A DNA stretch of 64,000 nt, from assembly GCA_011032825.1 (NCBI GenBank), contig JAADJZ010000001.1, forward strand, positions 2,728,001 through 2,792,000, in the 5' to 3' direction. Positions 53,407 through 63,813 of this stretch are shown piece by piece. This DNA comes from Massariosphaeria phaeospora. Taxonomy: Eukaryota; Ascomycota; Dothideomycetes; Pleosporales. The first letter of the stretch is position 1. Every line of letters starts with the position of its first letter. The notes under the pieces are model-generated. The model did no database searches, was not told where the DNA came from, and saw nothing but the letters and a program-made list of their open reading frames with translations. The translations under genes were made by a program, and so were the position numbers.

Positions 53407-56104
53407 GCAATTCTATTCTAAAGCGCTAATAGCACTTAGCTTTAGGTAGAGTTTTTCTAGGAACTAGATATACGCGTAGCTTTTAGTATATCTCGTTACG
53501 CTTTTCTTGCGTAGAGTACTTTTTAAAGTATTAGTAGCGTAAAGTTCTTAACGTTAAATTAAGCTATAATTTAAACTAGTTACTTAGTGCGCTGCTTTGC
53601 ACTGTTGCTAAAATTTGCATTAAAATTGTGCACGTAGTTGTAGTGCTTAAAGTTAGAGTTACGTAGCTTAGTAAAGCAACGTAGTAGAGAAAAACGCAGG
53701 TATAATGTTACGCAACTGTAATACAAACAACAAACGTAGTTCGCGTAAGCAGCGCGTTTGCACTGCAAAAGCAAAAAATAAATAAAATTTATAGTAAGTA
53801 GATAATATACGTAGTATTTATACAACTTGCAACTTGCACTTGCACTTACACTTGCACTAACGCTATAGCAAAAACAAACGTTAAGCTATAGCATTTTAAG
53901 CATTTTGCAGCGTACTCTATAGCTATTTGCAAAAAGTGTAAACATAGCGTACTACTTAGCTATATTAAAAGTTACCTACAACGCATGCATAAAATTAAGC
54001 AAAAGTAAGCTAAAAATATAGCAAAGCAAGTGCGTAGCTAGCTAAGGCTAATAGAATACGCTAGCGAGATTTAAGTGCCTAGCTAGGTCGTTGCGCTAAT
54101 TAGCTAGTTGCTAGTTTATTTAAACGGTTTATTATGCTAGCTAAACGTAGCTCGTTGTAGCAAAGTACTGCAAAGCATTAAAGTAATAAAGAATTATTAA
54201 AAAAACGTGCATACCTAGTTAGCTGCAAGCAAAAGCAGCTGCTTTAGCTAGGTAGCGCAAAAAGAAATCTAGCTGCGCGTTAACAAAAGCTGCTAACGCG
54301 TACACTACTAGCAGCTGCTTATTTAAAACCTAAAATCGTAGTACTTTAAAGTGCAGCTGCTTAACAACGACAACTTAGAAGTAGTATCTATTAACAGCGA
54401 AGCAGCATAGGCGCGCGTAAGCGAAGCAATAGCCAAAGCGTAAAAAAAAGTAAAAAAGCAAGCAATTAGCACTATCTAGGCGAGCAAGCGCAACGAAGTT
54501 AACCTATAAGTAAATTAAACGCAGTAGCTGCTGTACTAAGCTAGCGAATAGGTATAAGTTAAGTTAAAGTTAAGTCAGATCCGCACGGACTAGAAAACGA
54601 AAATTAAAATCTTTACTTTTTAATATTTTACCTAATACTATAGATATACTAATGCAAATTTAACACGTGCTGCAGATATGAAAACACAATTATATATAAA
54701 ATTATTAGAGAATTCTAGCTAGTCTAGCTTCTTTAATATAGCTTTTTATTTATTAAATTTATAAAAGATAAATGAAATATACTCTAGACTAGGTAGAATT
54801 CTCTAATAATTTTACATATAATTGTGTTTATATATCTGCAGCACGTGTTAAATTTGCATTAGTATATCTATAGTATTAGGTAAGATATTAAAAAGTAAAG
54901 ATTTTGATTTTCGTTTTCTAGTTCGTGCGGATCTAACTTAACTTTAACCTAACTTATACTTATTCGCTAGCTTAGTACAGCAGCTACTGCGTTTGATTTA
55001 CTTACAAGTTAACCTCGTTGCGCTCGCTCGCTTGAATAGTGCTAATTGCTCGCTTCTTTACTTTCTTTTACGCTTTGGCTATTGCCTTGCCTACGCGCGC
55101 TTACGCTGCTTCGCCGTTAATAAGTACTACTCCTAAGTTGTTGTCGTTAAGCGGCTGCACTTTGAAGTACTGCGATTTTAAGCTTTAGACAAGCAGCTGC
55201 TAGTAGTGTACGCGTTAGCAGCTCTTGTTAACGCGCAGCTAGATTTCTTTCTGCGCTACCTAGCTAAAGCAGCTGCTTTTGCTTGCAGCTAACTAGGTAT
55301 GCACGTTTTTTTAATAATTCTTTATTGCTTTAACGCTTTGCAGCACTTTGCTACAACGAGCTGCGTTTAGCTAGCATAATAAACCGTCTAAATAAACTAG
55401 CAACTAGCTAATTAGCGCGACGACCTAGCTAGGCACTTAAATCTCGCTAGCGTATTCTGTTAGCTCTAGCTAGCTGCGTACTCGCTTTGCTATATCTTTA
55501 GCTTGCTTCTACTTAACTTTGTGCATGCGTTGTAAGTAACTTTTAACATAGCTAGGTAGTACGCTATGTTTGCACTTTTTGCAAATAGCTATAGAGTACG
55601 CTGCAAAATGCTCAAAATGCTGTAGCTTAACGTTTGTTTTTGCTATAGCGTTAGTGCAAGTGCAAGTGCAAGTGCAAGTTGCAAGTTGTGTAAATACTGC
55701 GTATATTATCTACCTGCTATAAATCTATCTATTTTTTGCTTTTGCAGTGCAAACGCGCTGCTTACGCGAACTGCGTTTGTTGTTTGTATTACAGTTGCGT
55801 AACATTATACCTGCGTTTTTTTCTACTACGTTGCTCTACTAAGCTGCGTAACTCTAACTCTAAGCACTACAACTACGTGCACAATTTTAATGCAAATTCT
55901 AGCAACAGTGCAAAGCAGCGCACTAAGTAACTAGTCTAAATTACAGCTTAATCTAACGTTAAGAACTTTACGCTACTAATACTTTAAAGAGTACTCTACG
56001 CAAAGAAAGCGTAACGAGATATACCAAGAGCTACGCGTATATCTAGTTCCTAGAAAAACTCTACCTAGGGCTAAGTGCTGTTAGCGCTCTAGAATAGAAA
56101 TTGC
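53407..56104. repeat. 2.7-kb near-palindrome, two ~1.32-kb arms and ~55-bp spacer
   Basis: The arm 53407-54727 is the inverted copy of 54783-56104; matching positions add up to about 109510. Anchors: GAGAATTCTAG near 54708 mirrors CTAGGTAGAATTCTC near 54788; GCACGTGTTAAATTTGCATT near 54841 mirrors AATGCAAATTTAACACGTGC near 54650; the TGCAAG hexamer run at 55655-55690 mirrors CTTGCA at 53823-53862. Two frames mirror each other: 53825-53580 (minus) and 55736-55930 (plus), with nearly the same peptide (AAYANYVCCLYYSCVTLYLR and AAYANCVCCLYYSCVTLYLR). The arms are very AT-rich and stop-filled, with differences mainly of transition type. They may be two RIP-mutated copies of one transposon in inverted order. 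Confidence 0.85.
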
Positions 56105-57855
56105 TTTATAGCTTGCATAGCTAAGAAGCTTATAAGCGTGCCTACTGCTAAGTTCTAAAGGCTTTTTTTTCTTGTACGAAAGCTTGAATCGATATTCTAA
56201 TACTACTACTGCTGCTTGCAGTAATCTAGGAAGCGAACGTACTTTCTTGTTTCTATTAATTAACTAGTAACTGTCCTTGTACTCGAGGTAGCACACAGAA
56301 TTCGAAAGCACTTGCTAATAGAAGCAGTTTCTTTTTAAGTTGAAGTAGATATCTAGGCTTCTACAGCGTAATAGGCCTACTACATTTGTAAAGAATTCTA
56401 GAATATAAGCTACATAGGTAAGCCTAAACGGCTGCTTGCTAAATAGCGTATTCACCTGTAGCTCTACTTTACTCTATTTTTTAATTTGAAGTAGCTAGCT
56501 TCTTGCATACACGCACTTTCTTGGCTGCGCTTAAGCTGTTGTTTTCTATTCAAACAATCTAGAGTTGGCTACATAAGCGTTTAAGCCTAGATTAAGTATC
56601 TATCGATTGATAAGAAGCAGCTAATTCTTAGCTTTTAAGGTAATAGCAGTCTGCAGCACTGCGTACGAGCTCGAGCTACTTACTACTTAAAGCTTTCTAT
56701 CGTTATGCAAACCTCTTTGGTTCTAAGCCTAATTCTTAAGCCGCGCTTCTACTCGCTGCAGAATCAAGGCCTTGTATAATTGCCTTGCTCTAAGCTTATT
56801 AAACTTTCTAACAATCTGTTGATTAGGCTTCTAGCTAGGGCGCCTACGAGCATAATTAACGTATAGGTAGTCTTGAAACTTGTGTTGTTCTCTACAAACG
56901 CAGGTAGGAGTTTGCTTGCCCTTGTTTCTATCCTAGACGCCTTGAACGCCTTAGACGCCTTGGACGCCTTAATGCTCGTTCTTAGGCTGTTCTGCGACGC
57001 CAAGCGAAGCAAAGCTCTCTAGGCTAGAGGCGATTGGTCGTACGCGCCGATAGTAGGATCGATACTTAGCCACGAGGTCGGATATCTCTGTAAACTCTAT
57101 CTCTTCCTAATTCTTTCGTACTAGCTCCGTTAGCTGGTAGGTCGCCTAGCTCTCATCGAGGCTTCTGATTGCTCGGATAAAATCCTCCTAAGCTCTGTTC
57201 CCTGCAATCTCAGGTAACGCTGCTTCCTTCATCAGCCGCGTCGTATCTAGCCAGTCCTCAAACCAAGTATCCAGGTTGCTCCTCTTCGGCGGGGTAAGCA
57301 GCCCCTGGTAGTAAGCTCTTAGCTGATAATTTCGCTCTGAGGTGCTCGGGCAGAGGTGCTTTTTGAGCGCCCTCAATCGATCGTGCGGCGTCAAGCAGTC
57401 TGAGATCAGATGGATATGCCTCGAGGCGATCGTTCGAGAGATCTCATGATTGAATTCTCTCAGCGCCTTCTCTTTCTTGCTCCATTGAGTTTCCTTTCTG
57501 ATGTGTACTTTCAACTAGAGCTCGTATCGCGAGACATCCTTCTCCGAGAGATCTAGGATCGTGATCTCCTCATGCTCTCGAGCAGCTCCTGTATAGAACT
57601 CCTCAATCTCTTTCTCGCGGGGCTTCTTCTGCTCTATCCTTTTCACTTGCTCTGCCTTGAGTGAAGGATCCAAGTACTGCCAGAGGTTATTCCTCTTAGC
57701 ACTATCTTTCCTCAAAAATAGCCACCTCTGCCAGTTGCCTGGTCTCTCGAGGATAACTGTAGCCTTCGTGATCAAAAAGTCTCCTTCTGTAGCTATCGTA
57801 GCTATCAGATATCTCGCAGGGTATAGGGTGAACTCAACTTAGTATAAAAAAGCTT
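56105..57855 (-). mobile_element. Truncated Ty1/Copia-type retrotransposon (Gag part)
   Basis: On the minus strand a Gag-like frame runs from about 57775 to 57188 with a TAG at 57515-57517 in the same frame. The first block is LERPGNWQRWLFLRKDSAKR; later ones are LRALKKHLCPSTSERNYQLR and SNLDTWFEDWLDTTRLMKEA. This is the fungal Copia Gag (UBN2-type) pattern: a helix, then WxxWL with Asp/Glu. Further downstream (57012-56764) is AT-rich, Lys/Ala-rich and broken, and no integrase or reverse transcriptase was seen. The element is cut off by the palindrome at its 3' side. Confidence 0.65.
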
Positions 57856-57868
57856 CTGGGCTCATAAC
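57856..57868 (-). other. Probable half-tRNA-iMet primer binding site
   Basis: The minus strand reads GTTATGAGCCCAG, complementary to CTGGGCTCATAAC of the initiator tRNA anticodon arm. Copia elements commonly prime from such a half tRNA, with the site directly after the 5' LTR. Here it lies between the LTR-like segment and Gag, as expected. Confidence 0.55.
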
Positions 57869-58024
57869 TGTCAACATGTGAGGAGAAGATTGAGGAAGTA
57901 GTTGGTTGTTTTTGATAGAGACTATCGAGAGAGCGAATATATATCCTCCTGTTACATAATCAGTGATGAAACACGCTACTCCTGAGTAGGCATAGATGCT
58001 GACACTAGTACCCACAAAACAACA
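57869..58024 (-). repeat. Putative 5' LTR of the Copia element
   Basis: About 156 bp. The minus strand begins TGTTGTTTTG and ends TGTTGACA at the primer site, giving TGT..ACA ends. Boundaries are a guess because no second LTR lies in the window to compare with. Confidence 0.35.
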
Positions 58025-58199
58025 CAACGCCATCGTATTAATGTCTAATAATGAACAAGCTAACTATTTGTATAGGTCTGAGTCGCGTCTGTATTTTTTT
58101 GCAATTAATTTATCGCGTTGTGGTGTTGTCGCATTGCTGCGCCGGTTGGCGCGATATTTTGACCGTAGCTAACCTAGACTCGCCGTCACCGCCCCAGCG

Positions 58200-59176
58200 C
58201 TACGCCTCGCCATCAAACACATAGCGGCAGTGCCAGAACAGGTTATCTGCTGGCTCGTAGCAGCAACGCTGTACAGCGTAATCCAGGTAATACCCGTAGT
58301 TATCAACTACGGCGGCGTCTCTGCTGTTTCTACGCAGCCAACTCTTCAACTTCTTAAATAACTGCTCAATTGGATTGTACTCGGGTGAGTACGGCGGCAA
58401 GTACTCCAAAACAACGCCCCGATCGCGACAGAGCTGACGTACACGATCCGATCGATAGATTGAGGCGTTGTCCATTACTATGATGGATCTCGGAGCTGGG
58501 TACGCCTGGCAATGTGGCAGCGCCTAATGCTCTAGGAAATCTTCAAAGATCTCCGCGTTGATGGCCCCCTGGAAGATTGTATGGCTAAGGTAGAACGCTG
58601 GCAACAAGCTCCATCTCTCAGATCGTTTAACAGCGTAGCTTAAACGGCAGGGCTGATTGATAGGCGCCCATCCACGTTTCCTATCCCCTGTACGCTCGTT
58701 GGCAGCAGACTCTTCCAAACAGACAACCTGATTAGCTCTCCATCCTTGAAGGCGAGCCCTAAACAGCGCTCGCGCGCTGTTTTTTCAGCCACCTTGTAGC
58801 TCCACTGTATAGATTTCAGGTATCTCTGGATGGTAGACTTTAACGTCTCAATCCCGTACTCGTCGTACACGAACTCCCTTATCTCGTCAAGGTACAGCTC
58901 AGTCCTGCCGTGTATGAAATCGAGTAGGCCGTCCTTGTGGATTTGACGGAGATGTCCTTTTCGGCCAGTCTTGACAGTAACCGGAGGATAGGGCTGACCC
59001 CATTGCTCGATACTGAGTCGAATCTTGCCTATACAGGCTCGCCCGACACTGGTCTCTCGATGTATTTGGCTATCATTGAGGCCAGCTTCAAGGCGCCAGA
59101 TGACCCTCTGGAGCAAAGCATGCTCTAACCGATGGCCAGTAGCCACTGGCAAACGATTTTGGGGCGCGGGGGGCAT
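58200..59176 (-). pseudogene. Tc1/mariner-type transposase, broken
   Basis: The minus-strand frame from ATG at 59176 has an HTH-type N-terminus (HRLEHALLQRVIWRLEAGLN, then LNDSQIHRETSVGRACIGKI). A one-base shift near 58725 leads to EESAANERTGDRKRGWAPIN, the first DDE-site block. After TAG at 58526-58528 (between EH and ALPHC) the frame continues with IIVMDNASIYRSDRVRQLCR and LPPYSPEYNPIEQLFKKLK, the other two DDE blocks. This is a fungal Tc1/IS630-type transposase. The element's ends were not located. Confidence 0.8.
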
Positions 59177-59392
59177 CTCACGAAGCAAAAACTGACGATA
59201 GTAGATGAATTGGATATGAGGATTCAAGGAGATCATCAAGCGCCTGCAAAAACTGGGCGCCAGAGAATGCGCCACCGGAAGCGCCGGATCCGAACCCCTA
59301 TCGGGTTTAGTGACCTCTTTTGCCCTCTACCCCTCACCCCTTACCGTTTTTGGGGTGTACGAGGTGTTTCGCACTGCACAATAAGAGATCAG

Positions 59393-59635
59393 ATGAAGGC
59401 CGAACAAGCAGCTGCTTGCGCGGCCAGAATCAAAGCTCAAAACACTAAGAGAGCATCTACAACTGCCTAAACGGGTAAGCGTAAAGCTTCAAGAGGGCCT
59501 CTAGCAAAGGGCAAGCGACAGAGACGCGGTGGCGGCTCTACAGCTGTCGCGGCGTCCCCAGAAGCTGCACCAGCTGCTCCACCTAAAGTCAACTCTCGTG
59601 GCCGCATCATCAACGTTCCACGTAAATATAGATAA
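59393..59635 (+). pseudogene. C-terminal fragment of a DDE transposase
   Basis: Reads MKAEQAAACAARIKAQNTKR, then TAA at 59468-59470. The frame continues through a Lys/Arg-rich GKRKASRGPLAKGKRQRRGG and Ala/Pro-rich part to SRGRIINVPRKYR and a stop. Such tails occur at the C-termini of fungal pogo-like/CENP-B transposases. It is on the opposite strand to the Tc1 relic and lacks its catalytic part. Confidence 0.4.
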
Positions 59636-59956
59636 TACAAGCTGATCGCGAGCATGTTAAGAGTCTCCCCACCAAAAATTTTTATAAAAATAGCTGTTGT
59701 AGCTGTTACAATAACCTTATCTTTGTGGTGGTGAGCATGTTGTTCGGCGATCGTTACGCGTCCCCGATCGCTACGCGTCCGTGTACGGTAATTCACCCGC
59801 AGCGTTAATTTACCTATAGCTACCTCTCCCAAGCTAAACGTGCCTATACTCTACACTTCAGAACCTTCTCTGTGTGGATTTTCGCGCGTCTCATACAGGA
59901 TATTTACTGCGTATCAGTCTCGCCTCATATTGACCCCGTAGCAGAACAATCCGCAG

Positions 59957-59979
59957 TGACACACACACACACACACACA
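59957..59979 (+). repeat. (AC)n microsatellite
   Basis: About 11 AC units; a shorter ACACAC run lies near 60332-60341. Confidence 0.8.
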
Positions 59980-60097
59980 AAATCTCTCTCATAATTCGAT
60001 CACTCGGATACTGCCTATCAGGGGCGGCCTTCACGATGGAGTCATATGAACGGGCATCCAACGATCAAACCAACGGGCGGATGACTTTCGGTTGCAT

Positions 60098-60293
60098 GTA
60101 CCCAGGTGGATGGAAGGTTTGCGCAAATCCTTAGGGGGGGCCTCGTTTGTATTCAGCGTAAGCTGAACGGGTGGTTCGTCAAGATAACTCCCGATGTACC
60201 CAGGTGGATGAAAGGTTTGCGCAAATCCTTAGGGGGGGCCTCGTTTGTATTCAGCGTAAGCTGATTGGGTTGTTCGTCAAGATAAATCCCGAT
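60098..60293 (+). repeat. Two tandem 98-bp copies of a dispersed repeat
   Basis: Unit 1 60098-60195 and unit 2 60196-60293 share GTACCCAGGTGGATG, GGTTTGCGCAAATCCTTAGG, CCTCGTTTGTATTCAGCGTA and GTTCGTCAAGATAA, differing at only a few bases. The inner core (GCCTCGTTTGTATTCAGCGT then AAGCTGA) matches the isolated copy at 30.3 kb. Confidence 0.8.
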
Positions 60294-60380
60294 GTGCCGA
60301 GGTGTAGGTATCTTGTTGTCTCTTTACCCCTACACACACATACAAAATCGTCCGCTCAGATGTTATAAAGAAGCGTTGTC

Positions 60381-60440
60381 CACGCTAAAAATAAATGAGG
60401 CTGTCCGCAGCAAGTTTGAGCTTTGCGAAAACTTTCTCTA
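60381..60440 (-). repeat. Dispersed repeat, inverted copy
   Basis: Carries AATGAGGCTGTCCGCAGC and AAGTTTGAGCTTTGCGAAAA, the reverse complement of the 30265-30343 copy. It is truncated at its GTAAGCTGA end. Confidence 0.7.
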
Positions 60441-60483
60441 ATGTTATTAAGCCCCTCCAGACAGCTCGTTCCACAAAATGGCC

Positions 60484-60545
60484 ACCTATTTAGCTTCCGC
60501 TGAATACAAATAAGGCTCTCCTTGAGCATCCGCGCGAACTTTTAT
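60484..60545 (-). repeat. Dispersed repeat, diverged inverted copy
   Basis: TAGCTTCCGCTGAATACAAA then TAAGGCTCTCCTTGAGCATC resemble the family core in reverse; similarity is weaker than in other copies. Confidence 0.5.
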
Positions 60546-60973
60546 ACAAACAGCTCGTTACGCGGCAGGATAGCTAAGCAAGCCGTGTGCTAAGTCCAAC
60601 CATTGACTATCAGACGTATACGGTACACACGGGCCCAAGGGAGCCTCTTGAGGTTTTTCGGAGACCGAGTTAACGAGTTACCGAGCTCCGTTCTTGTTGT
60701 GTGCTAAGTGGTATATTATTCAGAATCATTGTTGGATAGATAAAATCCTATCGTACGTGAATACAATCCTCCCTGCAGCTCGGCTTCCTACGGTAGTGCA
60801 GTCACTTGGCAGGGCCCTGTAGCTAATCCATGAATTGCCTCCAAGCCTTTGTAGAGCGGCGGATAGGGCTAAGAGGTGTACAGGGCGGCTTTTGGAGGGC
60901 CTCTACGGATGAAACTGAGCCGCGATGAGGATTGTAGTTGGTGTTTGGGCATGTATCAAACCCGTTACAAATC

Positions 60974-61050
60974 GAAACACCCACTCAGCTCACGCTGGAA
61001 ACAAACGAGGCTCTCCGCAGCAAGTTTGAGCTTTGCGAAACTTTCTCTGT
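60974..61050 (-). repeat. Dispersed repeat, inverted copy closest to the 30.3-kb copy
   Basis: Contains CCACTCAGCTCACGCTGGAA and AGCAAGTTTGAGCTTTGCGA, and matches the 30265-30343 copy over almost its full length. Confidence 0.8.
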
Positions 61051-61189
61051 ATCAACCCCGTCATCTTATTGCACTTCCGCTTCACTTCTCTTTCATCCGT
61101 TCTCGTGCTACTAGAAAAGCTGGATCTCTAGAGTCAACCTTGTCTAAATATTGAGTCAAGTGCGTTCCGTGTCCCTGGGCGAGTATAGA

Positions 61190-61252
61190 AGTTTGTACGA
61201 ATGCTAAAGGGGAGTCTCATTTGTTTTCAGCGTACGCCGAATGGGGTCGCTT
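61190..61252 (+). repeat. Dispersed repeat, diverged forward copy
   Basis: AGTCTCATTTGTTTTCAGCG then TACGCCGAATGGGGTCGCTT follow the core order. Lower similarity. Confidence 0.55.
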
Positions 61253-61763
61253 CCAGAGGATTCATGTTATTTATAAGCATGGGCCCTCACTCCTACCGGC
61301 AAAATAAATAGCCCAAAACAGATGTCTCAGCCACCCAACATAGCTTACATTTTCGCTAGAGGGATTCCCTGTGAGTTGGAGGTTACGCGCGAGAATTGAT
61401 TAATTAGACTCGTGCAGTTATTGCTGACTATGTTGACTACCGACTATTATCGAATCGCAACAGATGGGATTCGCAACCATTCCGTGGCAATAGACAATAG
61501 CTTGATCCTGTTATGTTGGTTCTAACAAAGCAAACAAAGCTCGTCGCAAGAGCATACCAGATATGGACAGAAGTACGTATAGTACATCTCCGTCATATAT
61601 ATAGTGAACACTTTATGGCTTCTAGACCATCAACTCAGTTCTTATCTGGTTGTGTGATCTCTTGAACCTTTACAATTTGTATACTACATTCGTTCTGAAA
61701 ACTTCGATTTTCTTGGCCCGTCTATCTTTACGCTGTTAGGACAGTAGGATCATCCTCGACAAC

Positions 61764-62880
61764 ATGAAGCTCTTCAGGCTTGGTATCACGACTCTCGTCT
61801 TCTTTGGTCCCGTCTGCTGCCATCGGCTTGCGGTACTTCCTCGCGCATTCGATACCCCCGCTACCGACGAGGAGTGGAGTAATGCTATTTGCAAAGGCGT
61901 AAACTTCCTCACGGCCATGAAGAGCTCCAACAAAGCCGCTGCCGAAGCACTATTTCCAGGTCTTCAGACTGCAGCCAGCCAGTTCCAGAATATTGCCGGT
62001 AAGAGACCTTTTGCCTAAGAGAAATTTAGATTACTAACCATATTCCCTATACAGAGGATGTGCTGGACTGGGGCTGGGGCAAAACCAGTAGTGCTCGCAA
62101 GAATGTGGATTACCCGTACGAAATAGACGAGTACCGCGAGGCCGCTAAGCAGGACGACGATGACATGACCTATGTCACCTACAGGCACGAAAAGGATTAC
62201 AAGAAAGATGGCCGTGATTACAAGGTAAGCTTCGCCAATTTCAGCTGTAAAGCTTTCTACTCTGTCAAGGGATGAATGGTCATGGCAAACGATGACCAAT
62301 GAGTTCAACGAGGTCATCGCATCGATGTCATCACATCGATGAAAGAGAGACAAGCAGAATTCATCACTCAATGTCGTAAAATACACTAATCCTAGAGTAG
62401 GGAACCGGTGCGATCGCGGAAATAGAAGTGGGGTCGAGCGGAGTCCTCTTCGCCGCAAATCTTGAAAGCCCTCTTGAAGCTGCTAGATCGACCTGGGCTA
62501 GGCAGCCGGCCTCTGGTGAACTACCTCTTCTCCAACGGTCTTCTGACCTGCTATGGGCAGCTTACGAACCTGAAAAGAAGACTGGCCTCCGGCAGTGCTT
62601 GTCTTGTCGAATCACAAATACGCCGACGCAAAACATCATCCTCCGGGCGCTTGGAAAAAAGGCTGGAAAGTGGCCAGGGGCCAGCTTTGATATTGGATCA
62701 GATGAAGGACTCGCATTGCTGGGCTCTCCGAATGCGGCTGGGCCTGCATATCTCCTGATACAGCGGAAGAAGGAATTGGGGAATCGCTGCATAACTAAGG
62801 TTACAGTGTTCAAAGAAGACAACAATCCGCACCCTTGGCTCCTGTTCGATATTGCGGAATGTAAAGTGGAGTATGCCTAG
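61764..62880 (+). CDS. Secreted uncharacterised fungal protein, 294 aa, 3 exons
   Basis: Exons 61764-61998, 62055-62224 and 62401-62880 join in phase (885 nt). A signal peptide (MKLFRLGITTLVFFGPVCC) is followed by a short linker and DEEWSNAICKGVNFLTAMKS. Exon 2 is acidic and Tyr-rich (DDDDMTYVTYRHEKDYKK). Exon 3 reads IEVGSSGVLFAANLESPLEA, LPLLQRSSDLLWAAYEPEKK, KAGKWPGASFDIGSDEGLAL and LLGSPNAAGPAYLLIQRKKE. The LLGSPNxxGxAYLLIQ block marks a widespread but unnamed family of fungal secreted proteins. The 176-nt second intron is long for this window and less certain; without it, the first two exons would form a ~150-aa protein. Confidence 0.7.
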
Positions 62881-63813
62881 TAGGGGTATATGGGCTGGAG
62901 GTTTAAAGATAGGATGCCTAGTTAAACATAGCTAGCAAAGGGTAAAAGGTTCGTTACACATGAATTCCATGAATCCTCGTACATCATATCGTCTTATCTC
63001 CTACTTCTTTCTAAACACTCCTACGACTTCAAACTCCCTTACGTCCCCCAACGCACCTAATACCCAACTCAATCCCAACTGTTTCAACTTCTCCAAACTC
63101 TACTACGCTCCGCAATGCACAGCCAACAAACATCAGTCTAGCTTTACTTCTAATATCACGACAAAACACTCTCTCTTCGCCTGTCGTCTCTTCCCTCCTC
63201 GAGTCCTTCTCCCCTTCCCCCAAATTACCATCCCGACTACTGTCTATACCTCTAGTCTAATCCATCAACATACTCCGCCGCACCGCCCAAACCTTCCCAC
63301 CCCATCCCCTCCTATCCTATGAGGTGATTCGTCTGATCAATAGCGAGTATAGCCTCAACCTGATCTAGACTCACTGTAGGATAACACTATAAGGTAAACA
63401 ATAGTTGCCTTTACCCCAAAGGACTTACGTTACACTTGAACGAGGAGATGAAAACTGTAAACCCTCCTATCCTATATCATCCTATTTAATTCCACCTCCA
63501 CTCATCTCACTCACCACGCGTCAAGCGACCCGATAATAAAGTATCCGCTAGCGGAGCGAGCTAGTGCGTGGGACGGTTGGGTCGATCGCTTCTGCTCGGG
63601 AGCACAGGGACTCACCTAAATCCCACCTTCTTTCTCGACAAACACAGTAATCGCAAACACGAGACTCACTCGCTGCGATGCGTTACCTTCTCAGCGGCGT
63701 GCACAGCGCGCTGCCTCACACATCGTATCGAATACATGCGCGCAAAGCGAAACGTAACTCAACTCAACCTGGTACCTATAACCGAACCGCGTCCACAACA
63801 CGGCAACACCAAG
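62881..63813. other. Intergenic, nothing recognised
   Basis: C/T-rich frames at 62960-63322 look like spurious coding. No family or repeat identified. Confidence 0.4.

Noticed and set aside
62060..62275. A short exon-2 ending at 62273-62275 for the secreted protein
   Set aside because: It needs read-through of a GTAAGC donor, while splicing to 62401 gives a longer product whose second half reads as a known fungal family. The shorter form remains possible.
62960..63322. 120-codon C/T-rich frame
   Set aside because: Composition-driven; no signal peptide, domain or splice logic.
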